Of a stretch of 64,000 nt of DNA, positions 1 through 12,876 are shown one piece after another; position 1 is the stretch's first letter, and each line of letters begins with the position of its first letter. Both the position numbers and the translations under genes were made by a program. The stretch comes from Pseudomonas xionganensis (GTDB lineage Bacteria; Pseudomonadota; Gammaproteobacteria; Pseudomonadales; Pseudomonadaceae): contig NZ_WKJZ01000001.1 in the NCBI RefSeq assembly GCF_009763245.1, forward strand, positions 434,001-498,000, given 5' to 3'. The notes below the pieces were generated by a model. It worked only from the letters and a program-made list of their open reading frames with translations. It was not told the DNA's origin and did not search any database.

Positions 1-243
1 GTTGTCGCACGGGGTCTGACCGTCCGTCAGACCGAAGCCCTGGTGCGCCAGTGGTTGAACAGCAAGGACAAGCCCGCCGTGGTGGCCAAGGCCGACCCCG
101 ATATTACCCGTCTCGAACAACGTCTGGCTGAGCGTCTGGGCTCACCGGTGCAGATCAAGCATGGGCAAAAGGGCAAGGGCCAGTTGGTGATCAGTTACAG
201 CTCCCTGGATGAACTGCAGGGTGTGCTGGCCCACATTCGTTGA
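1..243 (+). CDS. parB: Chromosome-partitioning protein ParB, C-terminal end (partial)
   Basis: The reading frame is open from the first base and stops at 241-243, so only the last 80 residues are in the window. The segment VVARGLTVRQTEALVRQW matches the end of the ParB helix-turn-helix/linker region, and the following residues (about 30-80) form the C-terminal dimerisation domain ending in a typical LVISYSSLDELQGVL strand-helix. ParB binds parS sites near the origin and works with ParA in chromosome segregation. Its position directly before atpI is the usual arrangement in pseudomonads, where parAB follow mnmG and rsmG. The start lies outside the window. Confidence 0.93.
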   Translation, partial: VVARGLTVRQTEALVRQWLNSKDKPAVVAKADPDITRLEQRLAERLGSPVQIKHGQKGKGQLVISYSSLDELQGVLAHIR

Positions 244-287
244 AACAATTCCATCTGTAGTAGGGGGGAACTCCGACTACAGGACGG

Positions 288-316
288 TTGATCCCTAACA
301 GGTAGGACCCTATACT
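288..316 (+). promoter_or_regulatory. Sigma-70 type promoter of the atp operon
   Basis: TTGATC (288-293) and TATACT (311-316) are separated by exactly 17 bases, giving near-consensus -35 and -10 boxes. A transcript would begin near 323, leaving a leader of about 57 bases before the atpI GTG. It lies in the only sizeable gap between parB and the ATP synthase genes. Predicted from sequence only. Confidence 0.7.
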
Positions 317-379
317 CCCCGCGCAATTTTGTGAGCTTCAGGCTCGTCATTCGCGGCTTGAATCAAGTGTAAGGTTGAC

Positions 380-769
380 GTGGCCATTCGCAATAAAGCC
401 CCGTTTCACCAGCAGCCCGGGTTTCCTGTTTTGTTTGTCCAGGCCCTGGTGGGTCTGTTGGTCGCTCTGCTGTTTTTTCTCGGCAAGGGCATGACCGCGA
501 GTTATTCGGCTTTACTGGGTGGTTTGATCGCCCTTCTCCCGAATGCGTTTTTTGCGTACAAAGCCTTTCGTTATTTTGGCGCGCGTTCGGCAAGAGAGAT
601 TGTCCAGGCCATCTGGTCCGGAGCAATGGGTAAATGGATTCTCACAGCAGTGCTGTTTGCACTGGTGTTTGTGGGCATTAGGCAGCTGGATATCGCGGCG
701 TTGTTCGTCGGGTACCTGCTGGCTGTGGCGGCAGCCGCCAGCGCTCCACTACTGATAAAAAACTTCTGA
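380..769 (+). CDS. atpI: ATP synthase subunit I (AtpI)
   Basis: A 129-residue membrane protein at the head of the ATP synthase operon. Four hydrophobic segments are visible (about residues 15-35, 40-58, 80-97 and 103-122). AtpI is an accessory protein, proposed to assist c-ring assembly or magnesium supply, and is not part of the finished enzyme. The GTG at 380 follows AAGG (371-374) and gives the usual family length. The next gene, atpB, starts 24 bases downstream. The family is poorly conserved, so the call rests on length, topology and position. Confidence 0.88.
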   Translation: MAIRNKAPFHQQPGFPVLFVQALVGLLVALLFFLGKGMTASYSALLGGLIALLPNAFFAYKAFRYFGARSAREIVQAIWSGAMGKWILTAVLFALVFVGIRQLDIAALFVGYLLAVAAAASAPLLIKNF

Positions 770-1612
<843 letters not shown>

Positions 1613-1624
1613 TCGGCAACATGA

Positions 1625-1906
<282 letters not shown>

Positions 1907-1922
1907 GAGTTCCTGAATTTCG

Positions 1923-1951
1923 GAGGCAGCCACCCACCCGGGGGCTGCCTC
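1923..1951 (+). promoter_or_regulatory. Intercistronic hairpin between atpE and atpF
   Basis: GAGGCAGCC (1923-1931) pairs perfectly with GGCTGCCTC (1943-1951) around an 11-base loop. It is not followed by a T-run, so it is more likely a stability or processing element, or a weak attenuator, than a terminator. The position just after the c-subunit gene suggests a role in unequal expression of c relative to b; this is inference. Confidence 0.5.
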
Positions 1952-1998
1952 TTCAGGTATTTCCTCCCGGAACACGAGAAAGTACGAGGTAGATCGCT

Positions 1999-2469
1999 GT
2001 GAACATTAATCTGACCCTGTTCGGTCAAACGATTGCCTTCGCTATTTTCGTCTGGTTCTGCATGAAGTACGTATGGCCGCCGCTCACCGGTGCCATGCAA
2101 GAACGCCAGAAGAAAATCGCCGAAGGTCTGGATGCTGCCGGACGTGCCGAGCACGATCTGCAACTCGCCCAGGAACGCGCCGCCCAACTGCTGCGCGAGA
2201 GCAAAGAGCAGGCTGCCGCCATCATCGATCGGGCGAATAAAACCGCCAACTCGATCGTTGAGGAAGCCAAGGCTCAGGCTCGCACCGAAGGTGAGAAGCT
2301 GATTGCCGGTGCCAAAGCCGAAATCGATCTGGAAGTGAATCGTGCCAAGGATCAACTGCGTGCACAGGTAGCGGCTCTGGCCGTTGCAGGCGCCGAGAAG
2401 ATTCTTGAGTCCTCCGTGGATGGCTCTGCGCACAATGATCTGGTCGCAAAACTGGCCTCCCAACTCTAA
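1999..2469 (+). CDS. atpF: F0 ATP synthase subunit b
   Basis: The 156-residue peripheral stalk subunit. One N-terminal membrane helix (about residues 5-25, containing WPPLTGAM just after it) is followed by a long charged alpha-helical domain rich in Glu, Lys, Arg and Ala that dimerises and reaches the delta subunit. The start is GTG at 1999, preceded by GAGGTAGATCGCT. The C-terminal end ([18 protein letters not shown]) is typical of Pseudomonas. The gene is 12 bases upstream of atpH. Confidence 0.97.
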   Translation: MNINLTLFGQTIAFAIFVWFCMKYVWPPLTGAMQERQKKIAEGLDAAGRAEHDLQLAQERAAQLLRESKEQAAAIIDRANKTANSIVEEAKAQARTEGEKLIAGAKAEIDLEVNRAKDQLRAQVAALAVAGAEKILESSVDGSAHNDLVAKLASQL

Positions 2470-2481
2470 GCGAGGCAAGCG

Positions 2482-3018
2482 ATGATCAATACCATTACGC
2501 TTGGTCGGCCCTACGCCAAAGCCGCTTTTGAGTTCGCCAGCAATGCCGGTAAGGCAGACGCCTGGTTGGCCATGCTGTCCTTTTCCGCTGCCGCCGTGCA
2601 GACCCCGGAAGTGGCACAGCAGCTGGGCAACCCCGCGTTGACCAGCGATCAGAAAGTGAAAATGCTGGCACAGGTCTGCAGTGGTCAGGTTGACGAAACC
2701 TTCGTCAACTTCCTCGGCACCCTGGGCAGCAATGACCGTCTGTCGCTGCTCCCCGTCGTACTTGAGCAATTCACCGCGTTGAAGGCCGTTGCCGAAAGCA
2801 CCCTCGAAGTCGAGGTGCAGACTGCATTCGAGCTCTCTGCGGAGCAACTCCAAACCCTGGCTGCCGCCCTTTCCAAGCGGCTTGATCGAACTGTCCAGCC
2901 CAAGCCGGTTATCAATACTGCCCTGATTGGTGGTCTGTTGATCCGTGCGGGTGACCTGGTCATCGACAGTTCGGTCCGCGGCAAATTGAACAAGCTGGCC
3001 GAAGCGTTGAAATCCTGA
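2482..3018 (+). CDS. atpH: F1 ATP synthase subunit delta
   Basis: The 178-residue delta subunit (OSCP-like), which links the b-subunit stalk to the top of F1. An N-terminal six-helix domain beginning TLGRPYAKAAFEFA, the family signature, precedes a C-terminal segment with GGLLIRAGDLVIDSSVRGKL, also characteristic. Length is normal. The start ATG 2482 follows GAGGCAAGCG. It is 15 bases from atpA and clearly co-transcribed. Confidence 0.97.
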   Translation: MINTITLGRPYAKAAFEFASNAGKADAWLAMLSFSAAAVQTPEVAQQLGNPALTSDQKVKMLAQVCSGQVDETFVNFLGTLGSNDRLSLLPVVLEQFTALKAVAESTLEVEVQTAFELSAEQLQTLAAALSKRLDRTVQPKPVINTALIGGLLIRAGDLVIDSSVRGKLNKLAEALKS

Positions 3019-3033
3019 TTTGAGGGAACTGGC

Positions 3034-4578
<1,545 letters not shown>

Positions 4579-4583
4579 CCGCA

Positions 4584-4603
4584 GCGGGGGCCTCGGCCCC
4601 CGC
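4584..4603 (+). promoter_or_regulatory. GC-rich intercistronic hairpin between atpA and atpG
   Basis: GCGGGGGCC and GGCCCCCGC form a perfect 9-bp stem with only a 2-base spacer, immediately after the atpA stop. No T-run follows, and atpG starts 23 bases later, so read-through is expected. It may limit or stabilise parts of the message, consistent with the 3:1 requirement for alpha over gamma, but that is inference. Confidence 0.5.
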
Positions 4604-4626
4604 CTGCTTGAACCAAAAGGTGTGAA

Positions 4627-5490
4627 ATGGCAGGCGCAAAAGAGATTCGCAGTAAGATCGCGAGCATCAAAAGCACGCAGAAGATCACCAGCGCCATGGA
4701 AAAAGTGGCGGTCAGCAAGATGCGCAAGGCTCAACAGCGCATGGCTTCTGGTCGTCCCTACGCCGAGCGTATCCGTCAGGTGATTGGCCATCTGGCCAAG
4801 GCCAACCCGGAATACCGCCACCCGTTTATGGTGGAACGCGAAGTCAAGCGTGTCGGCTACATCCTGGTATCGACCGATCGTGGTCTGTGCGGTGGCTTGA
4901 ACATCAACCTGTTCAAGTCGTTGCTGAAGAACATGAACGAATGGCGTGAAGCCAAGGTCGAGGCTGATTTCTGCGTTATCGGCAGCAAGGGTGCGAGCTT
5001 CTTCCGTAGTTTCGGTGGCAACGTGGTTGCAGCCGTGAGCAAGCTGGGTGAAGAGCCTTCGCTCAACGACCTGATTGGTAGCGTCAAGGTAATGCTCGAC
5101 GCCTATACCGAAGGCCGTATCGACCGTCTGTATCTGGTGTCGAACAAGTTCGTCAACACCATGACGCAGAAGCCGGAAGTGCAGCAGCTGCTGCCCCTGG
5201 CCGCGGTCGAGGAAGAAGGCGTGCAGAAGGGCCTGTGGGATTACCTCTACGAGCCGGATGCACAGTACCTGCTGGATAACCTGATGGTTCGTTTCGTTGA
5301 ATCCCAGGTGTACCAGGCCGTGATGGAAAACAGTGCGTGCGAACAAGCCGCACGGATGATCGCGATGAAGAACGCCACCGACAACGCCGGTGAACTGATC
5401 AGCGGTTTGCAGCTGATCTACAACAAGGCGCGTCAGGCAGCGATCACCCAAGAGATTTCGGAAATCGTCGGCGGCGCTGCCGCGGTTTAA
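4627..5490 (+). CDS. atpG: F1 ATP synthase subunit gamma
   Basis: The 287-residue central rotor shaft. The N-terminal helix [20 protein letters not shown] and the C-terminal helix with [12 protein letters not shown] form the antiparallel coiled coil that turns inside the alpha/beta hexamer. The middle Rossmann-like part contains [11 protein letters not shown]. All are family signatures and the length is normal. ATG 4627 follows AAAAGGTGTGAA. Confidence 0.98.
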   Translation: MAGAKEIRSKIASIKSTQKITSAMEKVAVSKMRKAQQRMASGRPYAERIRQVIGHLAKANPEYRHPFMVEREVKRVGYILVSTDRGLCGGLNINLFKSLLKNMNEWREAKVEADFCVIGSKGASFFRSFGGNVVAAVSKLGEEPSLNDLIGSVKVMLDAYTEGRIDRLYLVSNKFVNTMTQKPEVQQLLPLAAVEEEGVQKGLWDYLYEPDAQYLLDNLMVRFVESQVYQAVMENSACEQAARMIAMKNATDNAGELISGLQLIYNKARQAAITQEISEIVGGAAAV

Positions 5491-6897
<1,407 letters not shown>

Positions 6898-6936
6898 TCG
6901 GTGCGCCCGGCAACGGGCGCTCACGTGAGGTTAGAT

Positions 6937-7362
6937 ATGGCCATGACAGTCCATTGCGATATCGTCAGTGCGGAGGGAGAAATCTTCTCCGGCCTGGTGG
7001 AAATGGTGATCGCACACGGCAACCTGGGCGACCTGGGTATTGCACCCGGCCACGCGCCTCTGTTGACCGATCTCAAGCCAGGCCCGATTCGCTTGATCAA
7101 GCAGGGTGGCCAGGCCGAGGTCTACTACATCTCCGGTGGCTTCCTGGAAGTTCAGCCGAATGTGGTGAAAGTGCTCGCCGATACCGTGCAGCGTGCTGCT
7201 GATATCGATGAAGCGGCCGCTCAGGAAGCCCTCAAGGCTGCCGAGCGTGCACTGCACGAGAAGGGCGCGGAGTTCGACTACGGTTCCGCAGCCGCTCACC
7301 TGGCCGAGGTTGCAGCCCAGCTGCGTACCGTCCAGCAGTTGCGCAAGAAGTTCGGCGGCTAA
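6937..7362 (+). CDS. atpC: F1 ATP synthase subunit epsilon
   Basis: The 141-residue epsilon subunit, made of an N-terminal beta-sandwich (about 1-85; includes [19 protein letters not shown]) and a C-terminal helical hairpin that can inhibit ATP hydrolysis. The frame is open back to a GTG at 6901, but ATG 6937 is preferred: it is preceded by GTGAGG and yields the usual [17 protein letters not shown] beginning. It is the last gene of the operon and is followed by a terminator. Confidence 0.97.
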   Translation: MAMTVHCDIVSAEGEIFSGLVEMVIAHGNLGDLGIAPGHAPLLTDLKPGPIRLIKQGGQAEVYYISGGFLEVQPNVVKVLADTVQRAADIDEAAAQEALKAAERALHEKGAEFDYGSAAAHLAEVAAQLRTVQQLRKKFGG

Positions 7363-7388
7363 GCCACCGGCTTCAATGCTGACAGGAT

Positions 7389-7416
7389 AAAGGGTAGCCT
7401 TGGCTACCCTTTTTCT
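7389..7416 (+). terminator. Rho-independent terminator of the atp operon
   Basis: AGGGTAGCC (7391-7399) and GGCTACCCT (7402-7410) form a perfect 9-bp stem with a 2-base spacer, flanked by AA and followed by TTTTCTTT. It lies 27 bases after the atpC stop. Confidence 0.9.
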
Positions 7417-7443
7417 TTGCCTGCAGTTTTTACCCGGCATGCT

Positions 7444-7501
7444 GTAGGGTGCGCCGTGCGCACCGGCCCAGCTGTTTGATGGTACGCACGGCGCACCCTA
7501 C
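7444..7501. repeat. Inverted repeat of the GTAGGGTG...CACCCTAC family (copy A)
   Basis: The left arm GTAGGGTGCGCCGTGCGCACC is repeated in reverse complement at 7481-7501 with one mismatch, around a 16-base loop. A near relative lies at 55207-55270, and a broader family sharing the GTAGGGTG/CACCCTAC ends recurs in other gaps. It is noncoding and could form a long cruciform or RNA hairpin between the atp operon and glmU. Confidence 0.85.
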
Positions 7502-7568
7502 GGGGATGCAGCATATTCGCAATCGTTTAACCCCGGGCCACTGCCCGGGCTGTTCAGGACCCGCACTT

Positions 7569-8927
7569 ATGTCCCTCGATATCGTTATTCTCGCCGCCGG
7601 CCAAGGCACCCGCATGCGCTCGGCCCTGCCCAAGGTGCTGCACCCGGTGGCCGGCAAGGCCATGCTTGGCCATGTGATCGACACCGCCCGCCAGCTCAAG
7701 CCCCAGGGTATCCATGTGGTGATCGGCCATGGCGCGGAGCGGGTACGCGAGGGTCTGGCGGCGGATGACCTGAACTTCGTCTTGCAGAGCGAACAGCTGG
7801 GCACCGGCCATGCCGTGGCCCAGGCGCTGCCGGCATTGAGCGCCGAGCGCGTGCTGATTCTCTATGGCGACGTGCCGCTGATCGAGGTGGACACCCTGCA
7901 GCGCCTGCTGCAACAGGTCAGCGAGCAGCAGTTGGGCCTGCTGACGGTGAATCTGAACGATCCCACCGGCTATGGCCGTATCGTGCGTGACCCGGCCGGC
8001 GTTGTTAAAGCCATTGTCGAGCACAAGGACGCCAGTGCCGAGCAGCGCCTGATCCGTGAGGGCAATACCGGCATCCTCGCCGTACCGGGGAAAAAACTCG
8101 GCGACTGGCTCGGTCGTCTGTCCAACAGCAACGCCCAGGGCGAGTACTACCTGACCGACGTGATTGCCATGGCGGTGGCCGATGGTCTGGTGGTCGCCAC
8201 CGAACAGGCTATTGATGAGATGGAAGTGCTGGGCGCCAACGACCGCATCCAGCTGGCGCAACTGGAGCGCCATTACCAGTACCGCGCCGCCCGCCGCCTG
8301 ATGGTGCAGGGCGTGACCCTGATCGACCCGGCGCGCTTCGACCTGCGTGGCAAAGTGACGGTAGGCCGTGATGTCAGCATCGACGTCAACGTGATACTCG
8401 AAGGCCAGGTGGTGATCGAAGACGGTGTGCAGATCGGCCCCAATTGCGTGATCAAGAACAGCACCTTGCGCCGTGGCGCTATCGTCAAGGCCAACAGCCA
8501 TCTGGAAGGGGCTGAAGTGGGCGAGGGTGCCGACTGCGGTCCGTTTGCCCGTCTGCGTCCCGGTGCAGTGCTGGGCGCCAAGGCCCATGTGGGTAACTTC
8601 GTGGAGCTGAAGAATGCGGTGCTGGGTGAAGGCGCCAAAGCCGGTCACCTGAGCTACCTGGGCGATGCCGAGATCGGCGCGCGGACCAATATCGGCGCCG
8701 GCACCATCACCTGCAACTACGATGGCGCCAACAAGTTCAAGACGGTGCTGGGCGAGGACGTGTTTATCGGCTCCAACAGCGCCCTGGTCGCGCCCGTGAC
8801 CCTGGGCGACCGCGCCACCACCGGCGCCGGCTCGGTGGTGACTAGTGATGTACCCGCCAATACCCTGGCCGTGGGCCGCGCCAAGCAGCGCAATATCGAA
8901 GGCTGGAAGCGGCCAACCAAGAAGTAA
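7569..8927 (+). CDS. glmU: Bifunctional UDP-GlcNAc pyrophosphorylase / glucosamine-1-phosphate acetyltransferase
   Basis: A 452-residue cytoplasmic enzyme that makes UDP-N-acetylglucosamine for peptidoglycan and LPS. The N-terminal uridyltransferase domain begins with [19 protein letters not shown] (nucleotide-binding loop) and contains YGDVPLI. The C-terminal left-handed beta-helix has hexapeptide repeats and the acetyltransferase motifs [17 protein letters not shown] and [13 protein letters not shown]. The frame is open upstream to 7449, but ATG 7569 gives the family start and normal length; the upstream part is repeat sequence. With glmS downstream, it brackets the hexosamine pathway. Confidence 0.98.
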   Translation: MSLDIVILAAGQGTRMRSALPKVLHPVAGKAMLGHVIDTARQLKPQGIHVVIGHGAERVREGLAADDLNFVLQSEQLGTGHAVAQALPALSAERVLILYGDVPLIEVDTLQRLLQQVSEQQLGLLTVNLNDPTGYGRIVRDPAGVVKAIVEHKDASAEQRLIREGNTGILAVPGKKLGDWLGRLSNSNAQGEYYLTDVIAMAVADGLVVATEQAIDEMEVLGANDRIQLAQLERHYQYRAARRLMVQGVTLIDPARFDLRGKVTVGRDVSIDVNVILEGQVVIEDGVQIGPNCVIKNSTLRRGAIVKANSHLEGAEVGEGADCGPFARLRPGAVLGAKAHVGNFVELKNAVLGEGAKAGHLSYLGDAEIGARTNIGAGTITCNYDGANKFKTVLGEDVFIGSNSALVAPVTLGDRATTGAGSVVTSDVPANTLAVGRAKQRNIEGWKRPTKK

Positions 8928-8940
8928 CTCAGGGTATGAA

Positions 8941-9014
8941 GTAGGGTGGAAACCGCGCAGCGTTTCCACCAGTGTTGCTTGGTGGGTGGATGAGCAAAGC
9001 GTCATCCACCCTAC
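8941..9014. repeat. GTAGGGTGG/CCACCCTAC inverted repeat cluster (copy B)
   Basis: Two hairpin units lie side by side: GTAGGGTGGAAACCGC...GTTTCCACC (8941-8970) and GGTGGATGAGCAAAGCGTCATCCACCCTAC (8985-9014). The outer ends also pair. Noncoding, between glmU and the DeoR-type regulator gene. Confidence 0.85.
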
Positions 9015-9099
9015 GACTTGCCACTGGCATTCATGCTTGCCCTACGTCGATTCGCGCTTGACTCGAAAGCTTCGTTAGGTTTTGATTCGCGCCATTATC

Positions 9100-9112
9100 T
9101 TTCGAATCGAAA
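9100..9112. promoter_or_regulatory. Candidate operator of the DeoR-type regulator
   Basis: TTTCGAATCGAAA is a palindrome with one central base, located 8 bases before the ATG of the DeoR-family gene. Related TTCG/CGAA half-sites (CGAAAGCTTCG at 9064-9074, GATTCGC at 9084-9090) lie just upstream. DeoR-family proteins commonly bind repeated TTTCG-like sites, so autoregulation and control of glmS are plausible. No experimental basis. Confidence 0.45.
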
Positions 9113-9119
9113 CTTAAGC

Positions 9120-9893
9120 ATGTCGAAGCGCAATACGCCGCAACGTCGTCATACCATTCTCGCTCTGCTCGCCGAGCAGGGCGAGGTGAGTGTGGATGAG
9201 TTGTCGAAAGCCTTCGCCACCAGTGAAGTGACCATTCGCAAGGACCTCGCCGCCCTGGAAAAGAACGGCCTGCTGCTGCGCCGCTATGGCGGTGCGGTGC
9301 CCATGCCCCAGGAGCTGATCGGTGAGGCGGCGCAGGCGCTCTCGCCCTACAAGCTGGCCATTGCCCGTGCCGGCGTGGCGCGTATTCGCGAGCATGCGCG
9401 GATCATTATCGACAGCGGCACCACCACCGCGGCGATGATTCCCCAGCTCGGCCACAAGCCCGGCCTGGTGGTGATGACCAACTCGCTGAACGTGGCCAAT
9501 GCCCTGCGCGAACTGGAACACGAGCCGGTGCTATTGATGACCGGCGGCACCTGGGATCCCCATTCAGAATCCTTCCAGGGCCAGGTGGCCGAGCAGGTGC
9601 TGCGCTCCTACGACTTCGACCAGCTGTTTATCGGCGCCGCCGGTATCGACCTGGCCCGGGGCACCACCACCTTCAATGAACTGCTCGGCCTGTCCCGGGT
9701 CATGGCCGAGGTGGCCCGCGAGGTGGTGGTGATGGTCGAGAGCGACAAGATCGGCCGGCGCATTCCCAACCTGGAACTGCCCTGGAGCAGCGTGCATACC
9801 CTGATTACCGATGAGCGCCTGGATGACCAGGCGGCCGAACAACTATGCGCGCGCGATATCCAGCTAATTATCGCGCCGCTGACCGCCTCTTAA
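9120..9893 (+). CDS. glmR: DeoR-family transcriptional regulator, GlmR-like
   Basis: A 257-residue repressor-type protein. The N-terminal winged helix-turn-helix (about 8-60) has the DeoR signature [22 protein letters not shown]. The C-terminal sugar-phosphate sensor domain has [12 protein letters not shown] and, later, [19 protein letters not shown], typical of DeoR effector domains that resemble phosphosugar isomerases. ATG 9120 was chosen over the open frame back to 9018 because it starts just before the helix-turn-helix. It lies 10 bases upstream of glmS, so it probably senses an amino-sugar phosphate and controls glmS. The name rests on position. Confidence 0.85.
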   Translation: MSKRNTPQRRHTILALLAEQGEVSVDELSKAFATSEVTIRKDLAALEKNGLLLRRYGGAVPMPQELIGEAAQALSPYKLAIARAGVARIREHARIIIDSGTTTAAMIPQLGHKPGLVVMTNSLNVANALRELEHEPVLLMTGGTWDPHSESFQGQVAEQVLRSYDFDQLFIGAAGIDLARGTTTFNELLGLSRVMAEVAREVVVMVESDKIGRRIPNLELPWSSVHTLITDERLDDQAAEQLCARDIQLIIAPLTAS

Positions 9894-9903
9894 GGAGAAG
9901 ACC

Positions 9904-11754
<1,851 letters not shown>

Positions 11755-11765
11755 CGGGAGCGGAC

Positions 11766-11996
11766 ATGAAGCGTGCAGATATCCGTGCCCGGCATGCCGC
11801 CGGGGTGCAGTTCGACACCCATCTGATCCCCAACCCGGGCAATACCCGGGAGTGGATCGTGCTGTTGAAGAAGGGCGTGGGCACCAGCTATTTCCTGATC
11901 GATGAGCAGGATGAGGTGGAGTCCTTCGCCGACCTCAACGCCCTGATCGACGAGTTGCGCCAGCTGGGTATCAAGAACGCGGAAATCCACTGCTAG
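11766..11996 (+). CDS. Small conserved-looking protein of unknown function
   Basis: A 76-residue soluble protein that I do not recognise. It has a basic N-terminus, a central stretch predicted to be beta (REWIVLLKKGVGTSYFLID), then an acidic stretch and a helix (FADLNALIDELRQLGI), ending in Cys. It begins 11 bases after glmS with AACGGGAGCGGAC before the ATG, and ends 10 bases before the next gene, so it is likely co-transcribed with both. Codon use matches its neighbours, which supports a real gene. Confidence 0.7.
   Translation: MKRADIRARHAAGVQFDTHLIPNPGNTREWIVLLKKGVGTSYFLIDEQDEVESFADLNALIDELRQLGIKNAEIHC
11777..11779 (+). other. Predicted attTn7 insertion point (empty)
   Basis: By analogy with known attTn7 sites, Tn7-like elements would insert about 25 bases after the glmS stop. 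Here that point falls about a dozen bases inside the following 76-residue gene. No Tn7 ends or tns genes are present, so the site is unoccupied. The exact base is an estimate. Confidence 0.45.
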
Positions 11997-12006
11997 GGCG
12001 GGCGCC

Positions 12007-12774
12007 ATGCCAATCCGCTATGCCAGGCGTCTGACCGGGCGCAAACGCAGCGTGCTGGCCAACCGGCACCTGGGCTATGCCCTGGCCTTTGTCGCCGGGG
12101 CGATCAATGCCGGCGGGTTTCTCGCCGTGCAGCAGTACACCTCGCATATGACCGGGATCGTCTCGGCCATGGCCGACCATATCGCCCTGGGCGCCTATGG
12201 TCTGGTGCTCGGCGGCCTGGGCGGGGTGCTGTCCTTCATCCTCGGGGCCATCGCCTCGACCCTGCTGGTCAACTATTCGCGGCGTCGTCGCCTGCACAGC
12301 GAGAACGCCCTGCCGCTGCTCTGCGAGGCCGCGTTGCTGTTGTGCTTCGGTTTGCTCGGCGCCACCCTGGCGAGCATCGAGGGGCTGTTCGTGCCGCTGA
12401 CGGTGATGCTGCTGTGCTTCATCATGGGCCTGCAGAACGCCCTGATCACCAAGCTGTCGCGGGCGGAAATCCGCACCACCCATATCACCGGCATCGTCAC
12501 CGATATCGGCATCGAGCTGGGCAAGCTGCTGTACTGGAACCGCCATGAACACAAGCCCGGCCGGGTTCAGGTCGATCGTCAGCGCCTGCAGGTGCTGAGC
12601 CTGCTGGCCCTGTATTTCTTTATGGGCGGGATTGCCGGGGCCTTTGGCTTTAATCGCCTGGGCTATGTCTCTACCCTGCCGCTGGCCTTGCTGCTGATCA
12701 GCCTGGCTCTGGTGCCGATGCTGGATGACCTGCGCTCGGGCTGGCGGCGCTTTAGGCGCGCCAGACCGGGTTAG
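12007..12774 (+). CDS. YoaK/DUF1275 family membrane protein
   Basis: A 255-residue integral membrane protein with about six hydrophobic segments. The N-terminal part GYALAFVAGAINAGGFLAV and the following YTSHMTGIVSAMAD are the characteristic DUF1275 (YoaK) motifs. A second conserved stretch, MGLQNALITKLSRAEIRTTH followed by ITGIVTDIG, lies near residues 140-165. The family has no established function; small-molecule transport has been proposed. It follows the small gene by 10 bases. Confidence 0.88.
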   Translation: MPIRYARRLTGRKRSVLANRHLGYALAFVAGAINAGGFLAVQQYTSHMTGIVSAMADHIALGAYGLVLGGLGGVLSFILGAIASTLLVNYSRRRRLHSENALPLLCEAALLLCFGLLGATLASIEGLFVPLTVMLLCFIMGLQNALITKLSRAEIRTTHITGIVTDIGIELGKLLYWNRHEHKPGRVQVDRQRLQVLSLLALYFFMGGIAGAFGFNRLGYVSTLPLALLLISLALVPMLDDLRSGWRRFRRARPG

Positions 12775-12789
12775 CAGGGGATCAAAGTC

Positions 12790-12870
12790 GGTGGACAAGC
12801 TGCGCGTTGTCCACCCTACGTCGTCACGTCACGCGAGGGTAGGGTGGAAAACCGCGAAGGGTTTTCCACC
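12790..12870. repeat. GTAGGGTGG/CCACCCTAC inverted repeat cluster (copy C)
   Basis: Unit one is GGTGGACAAGC...GTTGTCCACCCTAC (12790-12819). Unit two is GTAGGGTGGAAAACC...GGTTTTCCACC (12839-12870). It fills the gap between two convergent genes and may serve as a bidirectional terminator; the T-runs are short. Confidence 0.85.
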
Positions 12871-12876
12871 AGCACC

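Noticed and set aside
1-380. Replication origin
   Set aside because: The parB-atpI gap shows only a promoter; no DnaA-box cluster or AT-rich unwinding region was seen.
9894-9903. glmS ribozyme
   Set aside because: Only a short gap precedes glmS, with no room for the ribozyme fold, which is known from Gram-positive bacteria.
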